Part shown: positions 53,701-61,322 of the stretch, in pieces
Numbering within the stretch: position 1 is the first letter of the stretch
Layout: every line of letters begins with the position of its first letter
From: Sitta carolinensis
Taxonomy: Eukaryota; Chordata; Aves; Passeriformes; Sittidae
Direction: 5' to 3'
Length of the DNA stretch: 64,000 nt
NCBI GenBank assembly: GCA_032173965.1
Contig: CM063312.1
Location: 566,555 to 630,554, forward strand
Notes under the pieces: generated by a model
Told to the model about the DNA's origin: nothing
Seen by the model: the letters and a program-made list of their open reading frames with translations, nothing else
Database searches by the model: none
Made by a program: the position numbers and the translations under genes

Positions 53701-54595
53701 GGGGAAAAAATTAGGAAAAAAATGGGTGCAAAATGGAAAAAAAAATAGGGAAAAATGGGGGAAAATGGGAAAAAAAATGGTGGGAAAATGGGGTAAAAAT
53801 GAGCGAAAAAATGGGGGAAAAATAGGAAAAAATGGGAAAAAATAGGAAAAAAATTGGAAAAAATGGGCAGAAAAAATGAGAAAAAATGGGAATAAGTAGG
53901 GAAATGGCTGGGAATGTTTGGAATCGTTGGGAATGTGGGAATGTTTTTGCCTTTCCCAGGTTTGCCAAGCTGCTGCTGCGCCTGCCGGCGCTGCGCTGGG
54001 GAAAAATGGGAAAAAATGGGAAAAAATGGGGGAAGAATGGGTGAAATGGAGGAAAAATGGGGGGAAAAATGGGGGGGAAATAGGAAAAAAATGGGAAAAA
54101 TGGGGAAAAATGGGCGGAAAAAACGGGAAAAAAATGGGAAAAAATGGGGGAAAAATGGGGAAAAAAATGGGGGAAAATTGGGCGGAAAAAAAAAGGGAAA
54201 AAAATGGGAAAAAAATGGGAATAAGTAGGGAAATGGCTGGGAATGTTGGGAATCGTTGGGAATGTGGGAATGTTTTTCCGTTTCCCAGGTTTGCCAAGCT
54301 GCTGCTGCGCCTGCCGGCGCTGCGCTCCATCGGCCTCAAGTGCCTGGAGCATCTCTTCTTCTTCAAGCTCATCGGGGACACGCCCATCGACACCTTCCTC
54401 ATGGAGATGCTCGAGGCTCCCCACCAGCTCTCTGAGCCCCCGAGCCCACAGGCTCACCCCCAAAGCCCCTCGGCCCCCCTTTTTTTTTTGGAATTTTTTC
54501 GGATTTTTTCCGCGGTTTTTTCACGTTTTTCCGTCTTCTTCTCCCGTTGCTCCCTATGGGTGCTCGAGGGGGAAAATTTGGGATTTCCACCCTAA
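35773..54595 (+). CDS. RXRB: Retinoid X receptor beta, gene span (DNA-binding exons not present)
   Basis: RXRB is a nuclear receptor that binds 9-cis-retinoic acid and dimerises with RAR, VDR, TR, PPAR and LXR. Coding exons seen: 35773-35791, 38160-38345, 39321-39474, 42891-43020, 48454-48586, 51244-51334, 53094-53199 and 54289-54595. They give MGDSDR, the Ser/Pro N-terminal region ([26 protein letters not shown]), the hinge ([28 protein letters not shown]) and the complete ligand-binding domain to [46 protein letters not shown] and [11 protein letters not shown] point to RXRB rather than RXRA or RXRG. The two exons for the zinc-finger DNA-binding domain should lie between 38345 and 39321, but that interval contains only an inverted low-complexity array. 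Three exons also show one-base frame conflicts. An upstream, in-frame, non-ATG extension before 35773 cannot be excluded. Confidence 0.95.
35792..38150 (+). repeat. RXRB intron 1: two G-rich families
   Basis: 35850-37200 is built from GGGGGTCCTGAGGGGATTTG and GGGGGGGCTCTGAGGGGTTT. It includes a higher-order copy of about 400 bp (35930-36330 repeated at 36350-36800). From 37200 to 38130 the unit changes to GGGATTTTGGGGTCCCTGGTTGG-like sequence with GAATTTTAGGATCCCTGATG. The acceptor is TTCCCCTCCCCCAG ending at 38159. Confidence 0.9.
38160..38345 (+). CDS. RXRB: RXRB exon 2 (N-terminal activation region)
   Basis: Joins exon 1 to give [15 protein letters not shown], then a Pro/Ala run, [20 protein letters not shown] and, one base out of frame, GYGPVSSPQ before the donor CCCAG/GTGAGG. 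The motif GPVSSPQ ends the same exon in mammalian RXRB. The slip lies between 38280 and 38320 among G and C runs and is probably a sequence error. Confidence 0.88.
38346..39315 (+). repeat. Inverted G-rich/C-rich array in place of the RXRB DNA-binding exons
   Basis: 38346-38725 is GGGGGGATAATGGGGGGAAA-type sequence. From 38726 it turns abruptly into its complement, TTTTTCCCCCCATTATCCCC, up to 39300. The two arms could pair into a long hairpin with its tip near 38726. No zinc-finger codons, donors or acceptors are recognisable in either arm. Confidence 0.88.
39321..39474 (+). CDS. RXRB: RXRB hinge exon
   Basis: Follows CCCGTGCAG and reads [37 protein letters not shown]. One base out of frame it continues [11 protein letters not shown] before CTCC/GTGAGT. 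The family order is [31 protein letters not shown]. The start CCGTTGCAG seems to hold an extra T relative to the expected Ala-Val-Gln codons, and GAGCCAAGAGC seems to lack a base. Both are compatible with indel errors. Confidence 0.88.
39475..41215 (+). repeat. Approximately 350-bp tandem repeat, five copies
   Basis: Each copy carries GGGATTTTATGGGAATGGGC then GGCTCCAGTTTGGGGAAATTCC (starting near 39550, 39908, 40338, 40650 and 40993). It then has TTTTCCAATTTTTATTGGAT and a series of TTTTCCCCATTTTTTTGG units. It lies wholly within the RXRB intron. Confidence 0.9.
41216..42870 (+). repeat. Approximately 400-bp tandem repeat, four copies
   Basis: Copies contain GATTCCCACCAGGATTTTTC, GGATTGTCAGGACTTCCCCC, AAAACCCCAAAATCTGAGAT, GCCGATTCCCGCCGGGTTTT and GGGAATTCTGGGAATGCTGG in fixed order. 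They start near 41400, 41790, 42186 and 42565, and a diverged first half-copy begins at 41213. The acceptor CCCCAAATTCAG follows the last copy. Confidence 0.9.
42891..43020 (+). CDS. RXRB: RXRB ligand-binding-domain exon (helices 1-5 start)
   Basis: Reads [43 protein letters not shown], with donor GCAG/GTCAGC in phase 1. This is the nuclear receptor signature region at the start of the ligand-binding domain. The next exon completes Gly and continues WNELL. Confidence 0.97.
43021..47092 (+). repeat. Approximately 190-bp G/T-rich tandem repeat
   Basis: About 20 copies of a unit containing TTTTCGGGTTGGATTTTCGG, GGTTGTGATGGGGATTCGGG, GAGGTCTGGGAGTGTCTGGA and GGAATTTTGGGAATTTGGGG. It is nearly pure G and T with G on the + strand. 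The array stops sharply at about 47092 (GGGCCCCTAAAGCCCC), where the bias reverses. Confidence 0.92.
47093..48453 (+). repeat. Approximately 180-bp repeat with seven decoy copies of the next RXRB acceptor
   Basis: Each unit ends in a pyrimidine tract and CAG followed by GCTGGAAYGAGCTSCTCATC, the first 20 bases of the next exon. Copies begin at 47158, 47342, 47526, 47721, 47900, 48101 and 48274; the true exon is at 48454. After the exon-like segment each copy decays into CCAAAAATTCCGATTTTTTC. The closer to the real exon, the better the match (GGAATGAGCTCCTC becoming GGAACGAGCTGCTC). Confidence 0.93.
48454..48586 (+). CDS. RXRB: RXRB ligand-binding-domain exon ([14 protein letters not shown])
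   Basis: Reads [45 protein letters not shown] with donor GACCG/GTGAGA in phase 2. It includes helices 5-7 with the conserved Arg-containing beta turn region of RXRs. Acceptor phase agrees with the preceding exon. Confidence 0.97.
48587..51240 (+). repeat. RXRB intron: 400-bp and 200-bp tandem families
   Basis: 48600-50650 repeats segments such as GGATTCGGCAAAATCGCAAA, AATTCCTCCTAATCCAGCTG and TGGAGTTTGAAATTCCCAAA. The block with GGGTGGGGGTGGGGTGGAGG occurs at 48695, 49060 and 49817. From 50660 to 51230 a second family with GATCCTGAGTGTGTGGAATG has about 210-bp spacing. No exon sequence is copied here. Confidence 0.88.
51244..51334 (+). CDS. RXRB: RXRB ligand-binding-domain exon ([16 protein letters not shown])
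   Basis: After TTTTCCGCAG it reads (R)[18 protein letters not shown] then [12 protein letters not shown] and a donor CCG/GTGAAT. The expected Asp codon split as G/AT needs one more G, which is missing, so the junction to DAKGLSNP is off by one base. Confidence 0.95.
51335..53090 (+). repeat. G/T/A-rich intron array with two decoy copies of the next acceptor
   Basis: TTTTTTGGGGAAAAATGGGA units predominate. At 52230-52340 and 52880-52960 lie copies of the true exon's upstream region (CTGGTTATTTTTGGGATCCC, GGTGATTTTGGGGTGGATTT) ending in CCCCAG or TTTAG and ATGCCAAGGGGCTCYAGAAC-like exon sequence at 52307 and 52939. Confidence 0.9.
53094..53199 (+). CDS. RXRB: RXRB ligand-binding-domain exon ([14 protein letters not shown])
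   Basis: Reads (D)[35 protein letters not shown] with donor GGCCG/GTGGGA in phase 2. It covers helix 9 of the ligand-binding domain. The sequence is RXRB-like (Asp-Ala-Lys and Gln-Lys-Tyr). Confidence 0.96.
53200..54288 (+). repeat. A/G-rich array with two decoy copies of the last RXRB acceptor
   Basis: GGGGGAAAAATGGGGAAAAA filler. At 53619-53658 and 53960-53999 are copies of the first 39 bases of the last exon, each behind CTTTTCCAG or CTTTCCCAG, encoding [14 protein letters not shown] or [14 protein letters not shown] before running into the filler. The unit is 341 then 329 bases, so this is a threefold tandem including the real exon. Confidence 0.93.
54289..54595 (+). CDS. RXRB: RXRB last coding exon with AF-2 helix, stop displaced
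   Basis: After GTTTCCCAG it reads [39 protein letters not shown] and MLEAPHQLS: the dimerisation helix 10 and the AF-2 activation helix 12. Family members stop right after PHQLA or PHQMT. Here TGA occurs one base off at 54433-54435, so the frame runs 53 codons further to TAA at 54593. A one-base deletion before the natural stop, real or technical, is the simplest reading. The expected end is therefore about 54435. Confidence 0.95.
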
Positions 54596-56664
54596 AAATG
54601 TCAGGAAAAGTTTCCCAAATTTTCCCCCTTTATTCCCAGATTTTTCACAATTTTTCCCATTTTTTCCCAAATTTTTTTTCCATTTTTTCATTACTTTCCC
54701 AAGTTTTTTTCACGTTTTTCCGGTCCTTCCTCCTCGTTGCGAACTTAGGGTGCTCTGGGGGGAAAAAATGTGGGATTTCACCATAAAAAATTTCCCTGGT
54801 GTGTTTAATATATTTCTCAACCTCGTTGTTGCACTTATTTTCCCCCATTTTTTCCAAATTTTTACTAAATCGGTTCCCAATTTTTCCCTGTTTTCCCCTG
54901 TTTTTTTCCATTTTTCAGCCCACTATGTTGCGCCGATTGGGTGCTCTGGAGGGAAATGGGGGTGTTTCCCTGTACATATTACCGGGTGGGTGGACCTAAA
55001 GTGTTACTCTACTAATTCAGATATTTTTTCCATTAGTGTGCACAAATTTTGTCCCCCAATTTTTTCACATTTGTGTTTCAAATTGGGTGCTTCCACTGTT
55101 TTTGACATTTGTCAGAACCACCCCAGTTTGTGGTAACAGCTAGGGTGCGCTGGGGGGATAAATTTGGGATGTGTCCAATTTTTTTTGTAACCGGGGGGGT
55201 GGTCCCTAATTTCCCCCGTTAGGCCCACATCTGGTCTCAATTGGTGACCAAGGTTTTTACACTTATGTGGGGGACTTGGTTGCTTGATGTGTCCATAGTT
55301 GTGGCACGTGTGTGTCTATCTGCAAGTGGAAAAATTGGGGGCAATGAGAGGGGGGTTTATTTGGGGGTTGGGAAAAAAAATTTTTTTTGGGATGGTTTTT
55401 CGTGGAGGGAAAATTTGGGGCCAAAGGGAGGAAATTTTTGTGGAAATAGGGGGAAATTGGGGGGACCATGGGGGAATTGGGTGACCATAGGGGGGCAATT
55501 GTGTGTGGCCACTTGTGGGGAGGCATGGGGTCATAATAACGCATTGGAGCCAGTGGGGGATGATTGGGTTTTTTTTGGGGGGGTTGGGCCCAAGTTTTTT
55601 TGGAAACTGGATTTGGGGACACCTTTGGGGCACCAAGGTGTGGCAACTTTGGGGGCCACACCTTTGGGGCCTATTGGGAACTTGGGGGGAGGTGGGGGGT
55701 AACATGGGTGGCATACTTGGGACAATAGGGGGGATAAATGGGGCGGATGGGGGTGAACTTGGTGCGGGCAAGGGGTGTGGGAAAATGGGAATCCGCGATT
55801 GCGCCATCTGGGGGGAGCATTTTTTGGGGAAGGGGGGGACATCATGGGGGGACAACATATTGGTCAGAGGGTGGGCCTTTAGTCCCAAAAATTGTGTGAC
55901 ACTTTGGCCACCAATTAGGGGGCATGGAGGGGGAAATGAGGCAGCTGGGGTCACAACAATTGGGCCACAGAACCTTGGGGATCGTGGAAGATGTGGTGGT
56001 TTTATTGGGGGGGACCACCACCATCATAATTGAAGGGGTGGTTGGGAACATTGGGGAAATAGGGGGGAGACTTGAGGGTGGAAATTTGGGGGAAAACTGG
56101 GGGACACTTGGGGGGGAAACAGGGGGGACAATGGGGAGCACATCTGGGGAAATACTTGGGGGGAAAATTTGGGGATATTGGGGACATAGGGGAAAAAAAT
56201 TGGCAATAAATTCATTGATAATTTTGGTAGTAATTATAGTGGTGGTATACTCCATAGTTGGTGTTCCCTTATGTGTCCCTTTGGTGTACCTCGGTTTTAC
56301 GGTTTTGTGGCATTGGGGGGTAAATGGGGGCACACCCAATTTTTTCCCCAAATTTTTCCCTTTTTCCCACCATTTTCACATTCGTGTCTTGGGAATTCTA
56401 AATTCCTATTTTAGGAGGTAAATCACCCGGAATTCCCGAATTTTCCCACAAATTTCACAACAATTTTCCCCAAATTCCCCCCCCCAAGCACTTTTGACCC
56501 CTCCCAATCCCAAATTTTGGGGGGGTCTGGGGGGTCACAATTCCCCAAATTTTTATTGAGCCCCCCCCCCAAGAATTCTAAAAAAAAAATGCCCGGAAAA
56601 AATTCCCGATTTTCACCAAATTCCTCCGAATTCCCCCCAAAACGCTTTGATTTTCTTGCGAGTG
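54596..56664 (+). other. Probable RXRB 3' UTR and flank, repeat-derived
   Basis: 54520-55200 holds four or five strongly diverged copies of a roughly 180-bp unit marked by GGGTGCTCTGGGGGGAAAAA and TTTTTCACGTTTTTCCG. 55200-56350 is G-rich sequence with GGGGGGACAATGGGG-type units, and 56350-56640 is C-rich. No gene is recognised. Confidence 0.55.
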
Positions 56665-56670
56665 ATTAAA
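56665..56670 (+). terminator. Candidate poly(A) signal ATTAAA, possibly of RXRB
   Basis: ATTAAA in GAGTGATTAAAAGTTGCTGC is followed within 30 bases by a GT-rich stretch (AGTGTGGTGATGTTTGTGGT) resembling a downstream element. It is 2.2 kb after the expected stop. The link to RXRB is inferred from position. Confidence 0.5.
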
Positions 56671-56699
56671 AGTTGCTGCTTCTCAGTCACAGTGTGGTG

Positions 56700-58950
56700 A
56701 TGTTTGTGGTGATTTGGGGAAAAAATTTGGGAATTTTGGGGGATTTTGGGAATATTTTGGGAATTTTAGGATTTGGAGGATGGAAAAATTTTGGGAGTTT
56801 TTTTGGGGGAGGAAATTTGGGGATTTGGGGAGGGATTTGGGGGATTTTTTGGTGGGATTTTTTGAGGGAGTTGTGAATTTCTGCGGGAGAGTTGGGCATT
56901 TTTTTGGTGGGAATTTTGGGATTTTGAGGGGAAAAATTGGGGATTTTCGGGGGGAAAATTTTGGGATTTGGGGATAGGAAATTTGGGGATTGGATTTGGG
57001 GGGAATTGGGGAATTTGGGGATTTGTTGGGAGAAATTTTGGAATTTTAGGGGGGAAATTTTGGGGATGTTTGGGGGAGGGGAATTTGGATTTGGGGGGAG
57101 GGAATTTTTTTTTTTGGAATTTTAGGGGGGAGATAAATTTGGGATTTGTGGAGGTATTTTGGGATTTTGAGGGGAACAATGGGGATTTGGGGATTTTGGG
57201 GAAGGGAATTTTGTGAAATTTTCGGGGAGGGAAATTATTGGGGATTTTTTCGGGAGGGATTTTGGGATTTGGGGAGAGAATTTGGGATTTTGGGGGAAAT
57301 TGGGAATTTGGGGATTTTTGGGGGGGAAATTTTGGGATTCGGAGATTTGGGGGTGGGAAAATTTGGGAATTTGGGGAGGAATTTTGGAATTTTGAGGGGG
57401 AAAATTGGGGATTTGGGGAATTTTGGGGAGGAAATTTTGGGGGGAATTTGGGAATTTTGGGGATTTTTCAGGGGGAATTTGGGAATTTCGAGATTTTGGG
57501 AGGGAAATTTGGGAATTTTGGGGGGGAATTTTGGGATTGGGGAGGGGAAATTTGGGATTTGGGGGGCGGATTTGGGAATTTTGGGAGAGAAATTTTGGGG
57601 ATTTTGGGAGAGAAATTTTGGGATTTGGGGGAATTTCGGGGGGAATTTTGGAATTTTGGGGGGGGAATTTGGGAGGAAATTTGGGGATTTTGGGGAAATT
57701 TTGGGAATTTGGGGGGAGAAATTTGGGATTTGGGGGAGGGATTTTGGGGATTTTCCAGGGGAAATTTGGGAATTATTTAGGGGGGATTTTGGAGGAAAAT
57801 TTTGGGGATTTTGGGGAAATGGGAATTTTGAGGCTTTTGGGGAAATTTGGGGGATTTTTGGGGAGGAATTTTGGGGAATTTGGGGATTTGGGGAGGGGAA
57901 ATTTGGGAATTTTGGGGGGGGGAATTGGGGATTTGGGGGATTTGGGGGGAATTTCGGGGGGAGATTTTGGGATTTGGGAGGAATTTTGAGATTTGGGGGA
58001 ATTTGGGGGGGAATTTTCTGATTTTAAGGGGGGACTGTGGGGATTTGGGGGGAAAATTTGGGGATTTTAGGGGGAATTTTGGGATTCAGGGGAGGAATTT
58101 TGGGATTCTGCGCTGCCTCCCAAATATTTTGGGAAGACCCCAAAAAATCCCAGCAGAGCCCCCAAAATCCTGGGATTTTCAGGGTGGGACTGGGAATTTT
58201 GGGGGAATTTTCCAGGATTTTCTGATTTTTTGGGGGGGAAATTTTCCAGGATTTTCTGATTTTTGCGGGGGAATTTTGGGGGATTTTTCCAAGATTTTCT
58301 CATTTTTCCAGGGGGATTTTCCCAGGATTTTCTGATTTTTTTGGGGGGAATTTTCCAGGATTTTCTGATTTTTTGGGGGGGAATTTTCCAGGATTTTCTG
58401 AATTTTCCAGGGGGAATTTTCCAGGATTTTCTGATTTTTTGGGGGAGAATTTTCCAGGATTTTCTCATTTTTCCAGGGGGGATTTTCCAGGATTTTATTA
58501 TTTTTTTTGGTGGGGGATTTTGGGGCATTTTCCCAGGATTTTCTGATTTTTCCGGGGGGGGGGATTTGGGGGGAATTTTGCACGATTTGGGATTTTTTTT
58601 TGAGGGGATTTTCCCACAATTTTCTGATTTTTTTTTGGGGGGGGGGGGGGGGAGATTTTGAGGGATTTTCCCACGATTTTCTCATTTTTCCAGGGGGATT
58701 TTCCAGGACTTTCTGATATTTCCAAGGGGGATTCTCCAGGATTTTCTGATTTTTGGGGGGGGATTTCCCACGATTTTTTTTTTTCATTTTTCCAGGGGGA
58801 ATTTCCCACAATTTTCTCATTTTTGGGTGGGAGAATTTCCCAGGATTTTCCGATTTTTCGGGGGGGAATTTGGGGAATTTTTCCACGATTTTCTGATTTT
58901 TGGGGCGGCAGAATTTGAGGGATTTTCCCACGATTTTCTCATTTTCCCCG
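56700..58950 (+). repeat. G-rich array, then 35-bp TTTTCCAGGATTTTCTGATT array
   Basis: 56700-58100 consists of GGGGATTTTGGGGAATTTGG and GGGGGGAAATTTTGGGATTT units. 58190-58990 is a cleaner repeat of GGGGGGAATTTTCCAGGATT followed by TTCTGATTTTT. Between them, 58110-58190 is a short island (CTGCGCTGCCTCCCAAATAT) that I cannot assign. Confidence 0.85.
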
Positions 58951-59130
58951 GGTAATTTTCCACGATTTTCTCTTTTTTTTTTTTCGAGGTCGGATTTTTT
59001 TTTTTTTTTCTTTCTTTTTTCGGTTTGTTTTATTTTGGGGGGGTTGGGGAGGGTTTGGAATTTTTTCCAGGAAAAGCCGCGGTCGGGGGGGAGGGAGGGG
59101 CCGTTCCCAAATTTGTGTTCCCAAATTTCG

Positions 59131-59220
59131 GGAGCACAGAGGGAGCTCTGTGAGCGCCTGAAGGAGCCTCTGTGCCGGGATTTGGGAGAGAGCCAGGGAA
59201 CAGGAGAGCGGCGGGCAGGG
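59131..59220 (+). CDS. Short coding-like island, unidentified
   Basis: After GGGAGCACAG the + strand reads QRELCERLKEPLCRDLGESQ then GTGERRAG, a balanced amphipathic composition unlike the surrounding repeats. A CACAG acceptor is possible at 59136-59140. No GT donor follows, because the sequence dissolves into GGGGAAAAAAACGGG filler. It could be an exon fragment of an unrecognised gene or an exon end caught in a repeat array. I do not recognise the family. Confidence 0.35.
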
Positions 59221-60060
59221 GAAAAAAACGGGAAAAAATGGGGGGAAAATGGGAAAAAATGGGAAAAAAAATGGGGGGGGAAATGGGAAAAAATGGGGGG
59301 AAATATGGGGGAAAATAGGAAAAAATTGGGGGGAAATATGGGGGGAAAATGGGGGAAATATGGGGAAAAAATGGGGAAAAATGGGGGGAAAATCGGGAAA
59401 AATTTGGGGAGAATGGGGGGAAATAAGGGAAAAAAATGAGGAAAAAACGAGGGGGGAATGGGGGGAAATAAGGGAAAAAAATGAGGAAAAACGAGGGGGG
59501 AATGGGGGGAAAAATGGGGGAAAATGGGGAAATAATGGGGAAAATATGAAGGGGGAAAATGGGGGGGGAATGGGGAGGAAATTGGGGGAAAATTGGGAAA
59601 ATATGCGGGGGAATGGGGGGAAAAATGGGGAAATAATGAGGGGGAAATGGGGGAAAAATGTGGGAAAAAAAGGGGAAAACTTGGGGGGAAACTGCGGGAA
59701 AAATTGGGGGCAAATGGGGAAATGATGGGGAAAAAATGGGGAAAAACGGGGGGGAATGGGGGGAAAAATGGGGGATAAAGGGAGAAAAATAAGGAAAACT
59801 TAGGGGAAAAAATGAGGAAAAACTGGGGAAAATTGGGGAAAAAATGGGGGAAATTTGGGGGGGGAAATGGGAAAAAATGGGGGGAAAAAAGGGGGAAATT
59901 GGGGGGAAATGGGGAAAAAAGGGAAAAATGAAGGAAAAATGGGAAAAAGGAAAAATGGGAAAATGGGGAGGGGGAAGGGAAAAAAGGAGAAAAAAAGAGG
60001 GGGAAATGGGAAAAATGGGAAAAATGGGGGGAAAAGGTGAAAATTGGGAGAAATGGGAAG
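59221..60060 (+). repeat. A/G-rich array (GGGAAAAAATGGGGGGAAAA)
   Basis: Irregular GGGGGAAAAATGGGGAAAAA units of purines, similar to the RXRB 53200-54280 filler. Occasional AATATG interruptions occur. No gene is seen. Confidence 0.88.
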
Positions 60061-60189
60061 AATTTGGAGATTTGGAAGGATTGGGGGAATTTGGGTGAAT
60101 TTTTGGAATTTGGGGATTTGGGGGAATTCTGGGGATTTGGGGATTTTTTGGGATTTTGGGGGGGGATTTGGCCACGCCCAGTTTGGTGC

Positions 60190-60985
60190 GGGGGCCTCTC
60201 CCAGTTTGTCCCAGTAACGCTCCCAGTCCATCCCAGTCCATCCCAGTTTATCCCAGTCCATCTTTATCCCAGTTTATCCCAGTCCATCCCAGTCCATCCA
60301 GTTCATCCTCCATCCAGTTTATCCCAGTTATCCCAGTCCATCCCAGTTATAGTCCCCAGTTTATCCCAGTCTATCCCAGTCCATCCCAGTTCATCCCAGT
60401 TCATCCCAGTCCATCCCAGTCCATCCCAGTTTATCCCAGTCCATCCCAGTTTTATCCCAGTTTATCCCAGTCCATCCCAGTTTATCCCAGTTTATCCCAG
60501 TCTATCCCAGTTCATCCCAGTTTATCCCAGTTTATCCCAGTCCCATCCATCAGTTTATCCCAGTTTATCCCAGTCCATCCCAGTTTATCCCAGTTTATCC
60601 CAGTTTATCCCAGTCCATCCCAGTCCATCCCAGTTTATCCCAGTTTATCCCAGTCCATCCCAGTTTATCCCAGTTTATCCCAGTCCATCCCAGTCCATCC
60701 CAGTTTATCCCAGTCCATCCCAGTTTATCCCAGTCTATCCCAGTCCATCCCAGTTTATCCCAGTCCATCCCAGTCCATCCCAGTTTATCCCAGTCTATCC
60801 CAGTCCATCCCAGTTTATCCCAGTTTATCCCAGTCCATCCCAGTTTATCCCAGTTTATCCCAGTCCATCCCAGTTTATCCCAGTCCATCCCAGTCCATCC
60901 CAGTCTATCCCAGTCCATCCCAGTTTATCCCAGTCCATCCCAGTCCATCCCAGTTTATCCCAGTTTATCCAGTCCATCCAGTCCA
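60190..60985 (+). repeat. 10-bp minisatellite (TTTATCCCAG / TCCATCCCAG)
   Basis: About 75 units of CAGTTTATCC and CAGTCCATCC, C/T-rich on the + strand. It ends 30 bases before the CpG promoter at 60990. The same motif appears in inverted orientation downstream of the next exon (61325-61400). Confidence 0.93.
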
Positions 60986-61261
60986 TCCCGGGTGGGCGTG
61001 GTCGGTGGGCGTGGCCCGGCTGGGGGAGGGTCCCGCCCCTCCCCCCTGCCCGCACTCGCGCCGCTCTCGCCCCCGCTGCCGCCACGACCCGCGCCTGTCG
61101 CGACAGCGGCGGCGGCTCTCTCACGATAGCGGGGGAGGCTCTGTCGCGATAGAGGGGGGGGGGCTCGGTCGCGGCTCTGTCGCGACACCGCGGGGCCTCC
61201 GTCGCGGTTCTGTCGCGGTTCTGTCGCGGCTCTGTCGCGATATCGCGGACACCGGCCCGGC
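60986..61261 (+). promoter_or_regulatory. CpG promoter with repeated TCGCGA palindromes
   Basis: GC boxes (GGGCGTGG, CCCGCCCCTCCCCC) are followed by a cluster of CTGTCGCGA-like elements. Exact TCGCGA occurs at 61098, 61144, 61180 and 61235, with TCGCGG variants at 61170, 61202, 61213 and 61224, and one more TCGCGA inside the first exon at 61302. No TATA box is seen. It drives the exon at 61262. Confidence 0.7.
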
Positions 61262-61322
61262 ATGGCCCCGCTCCTGCTGCTGCTGCTGGCAGCGCTGGGA
61301 ATCGCGACAGCGACAGAGACAG
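61262..61322 (+). CDS. Signal-peptide first exon of a secretory/membrane gene (tapasin or MHC chain possible)
   Basis: ATG in CCGGCATGGC context starts MAPLLLLLLAALGIATATET, a classical signal peptide: six leucines in the hydrophobic core and Ala-x-Ala-type residues near the cleavage site. The exon ends ACAG/GTGGGA with one base carried (phase 1, giving Gly). A short leader exon ending in phase 1 is typical of immunoglobulin-superfamily and MHC-type genes. Leader sequence, intron phase and location beside ZBTB22 and RXRB would suit TAPBP, whose mammalian leader ends similarly in ALGLATA. A class I or II MHC gene is an alternative. The second exon is beyond the window or hidden past 64000, so no symbol is given. 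Confidence 0.6.

Noticed and set aside
55200..56350. Possible gene in the G-rich region downstream of RXRB
   Set aside because: Open frames are Gly/Trp/Asn-rich repeat translations with no splice sites or domain; treated as 3' flank.
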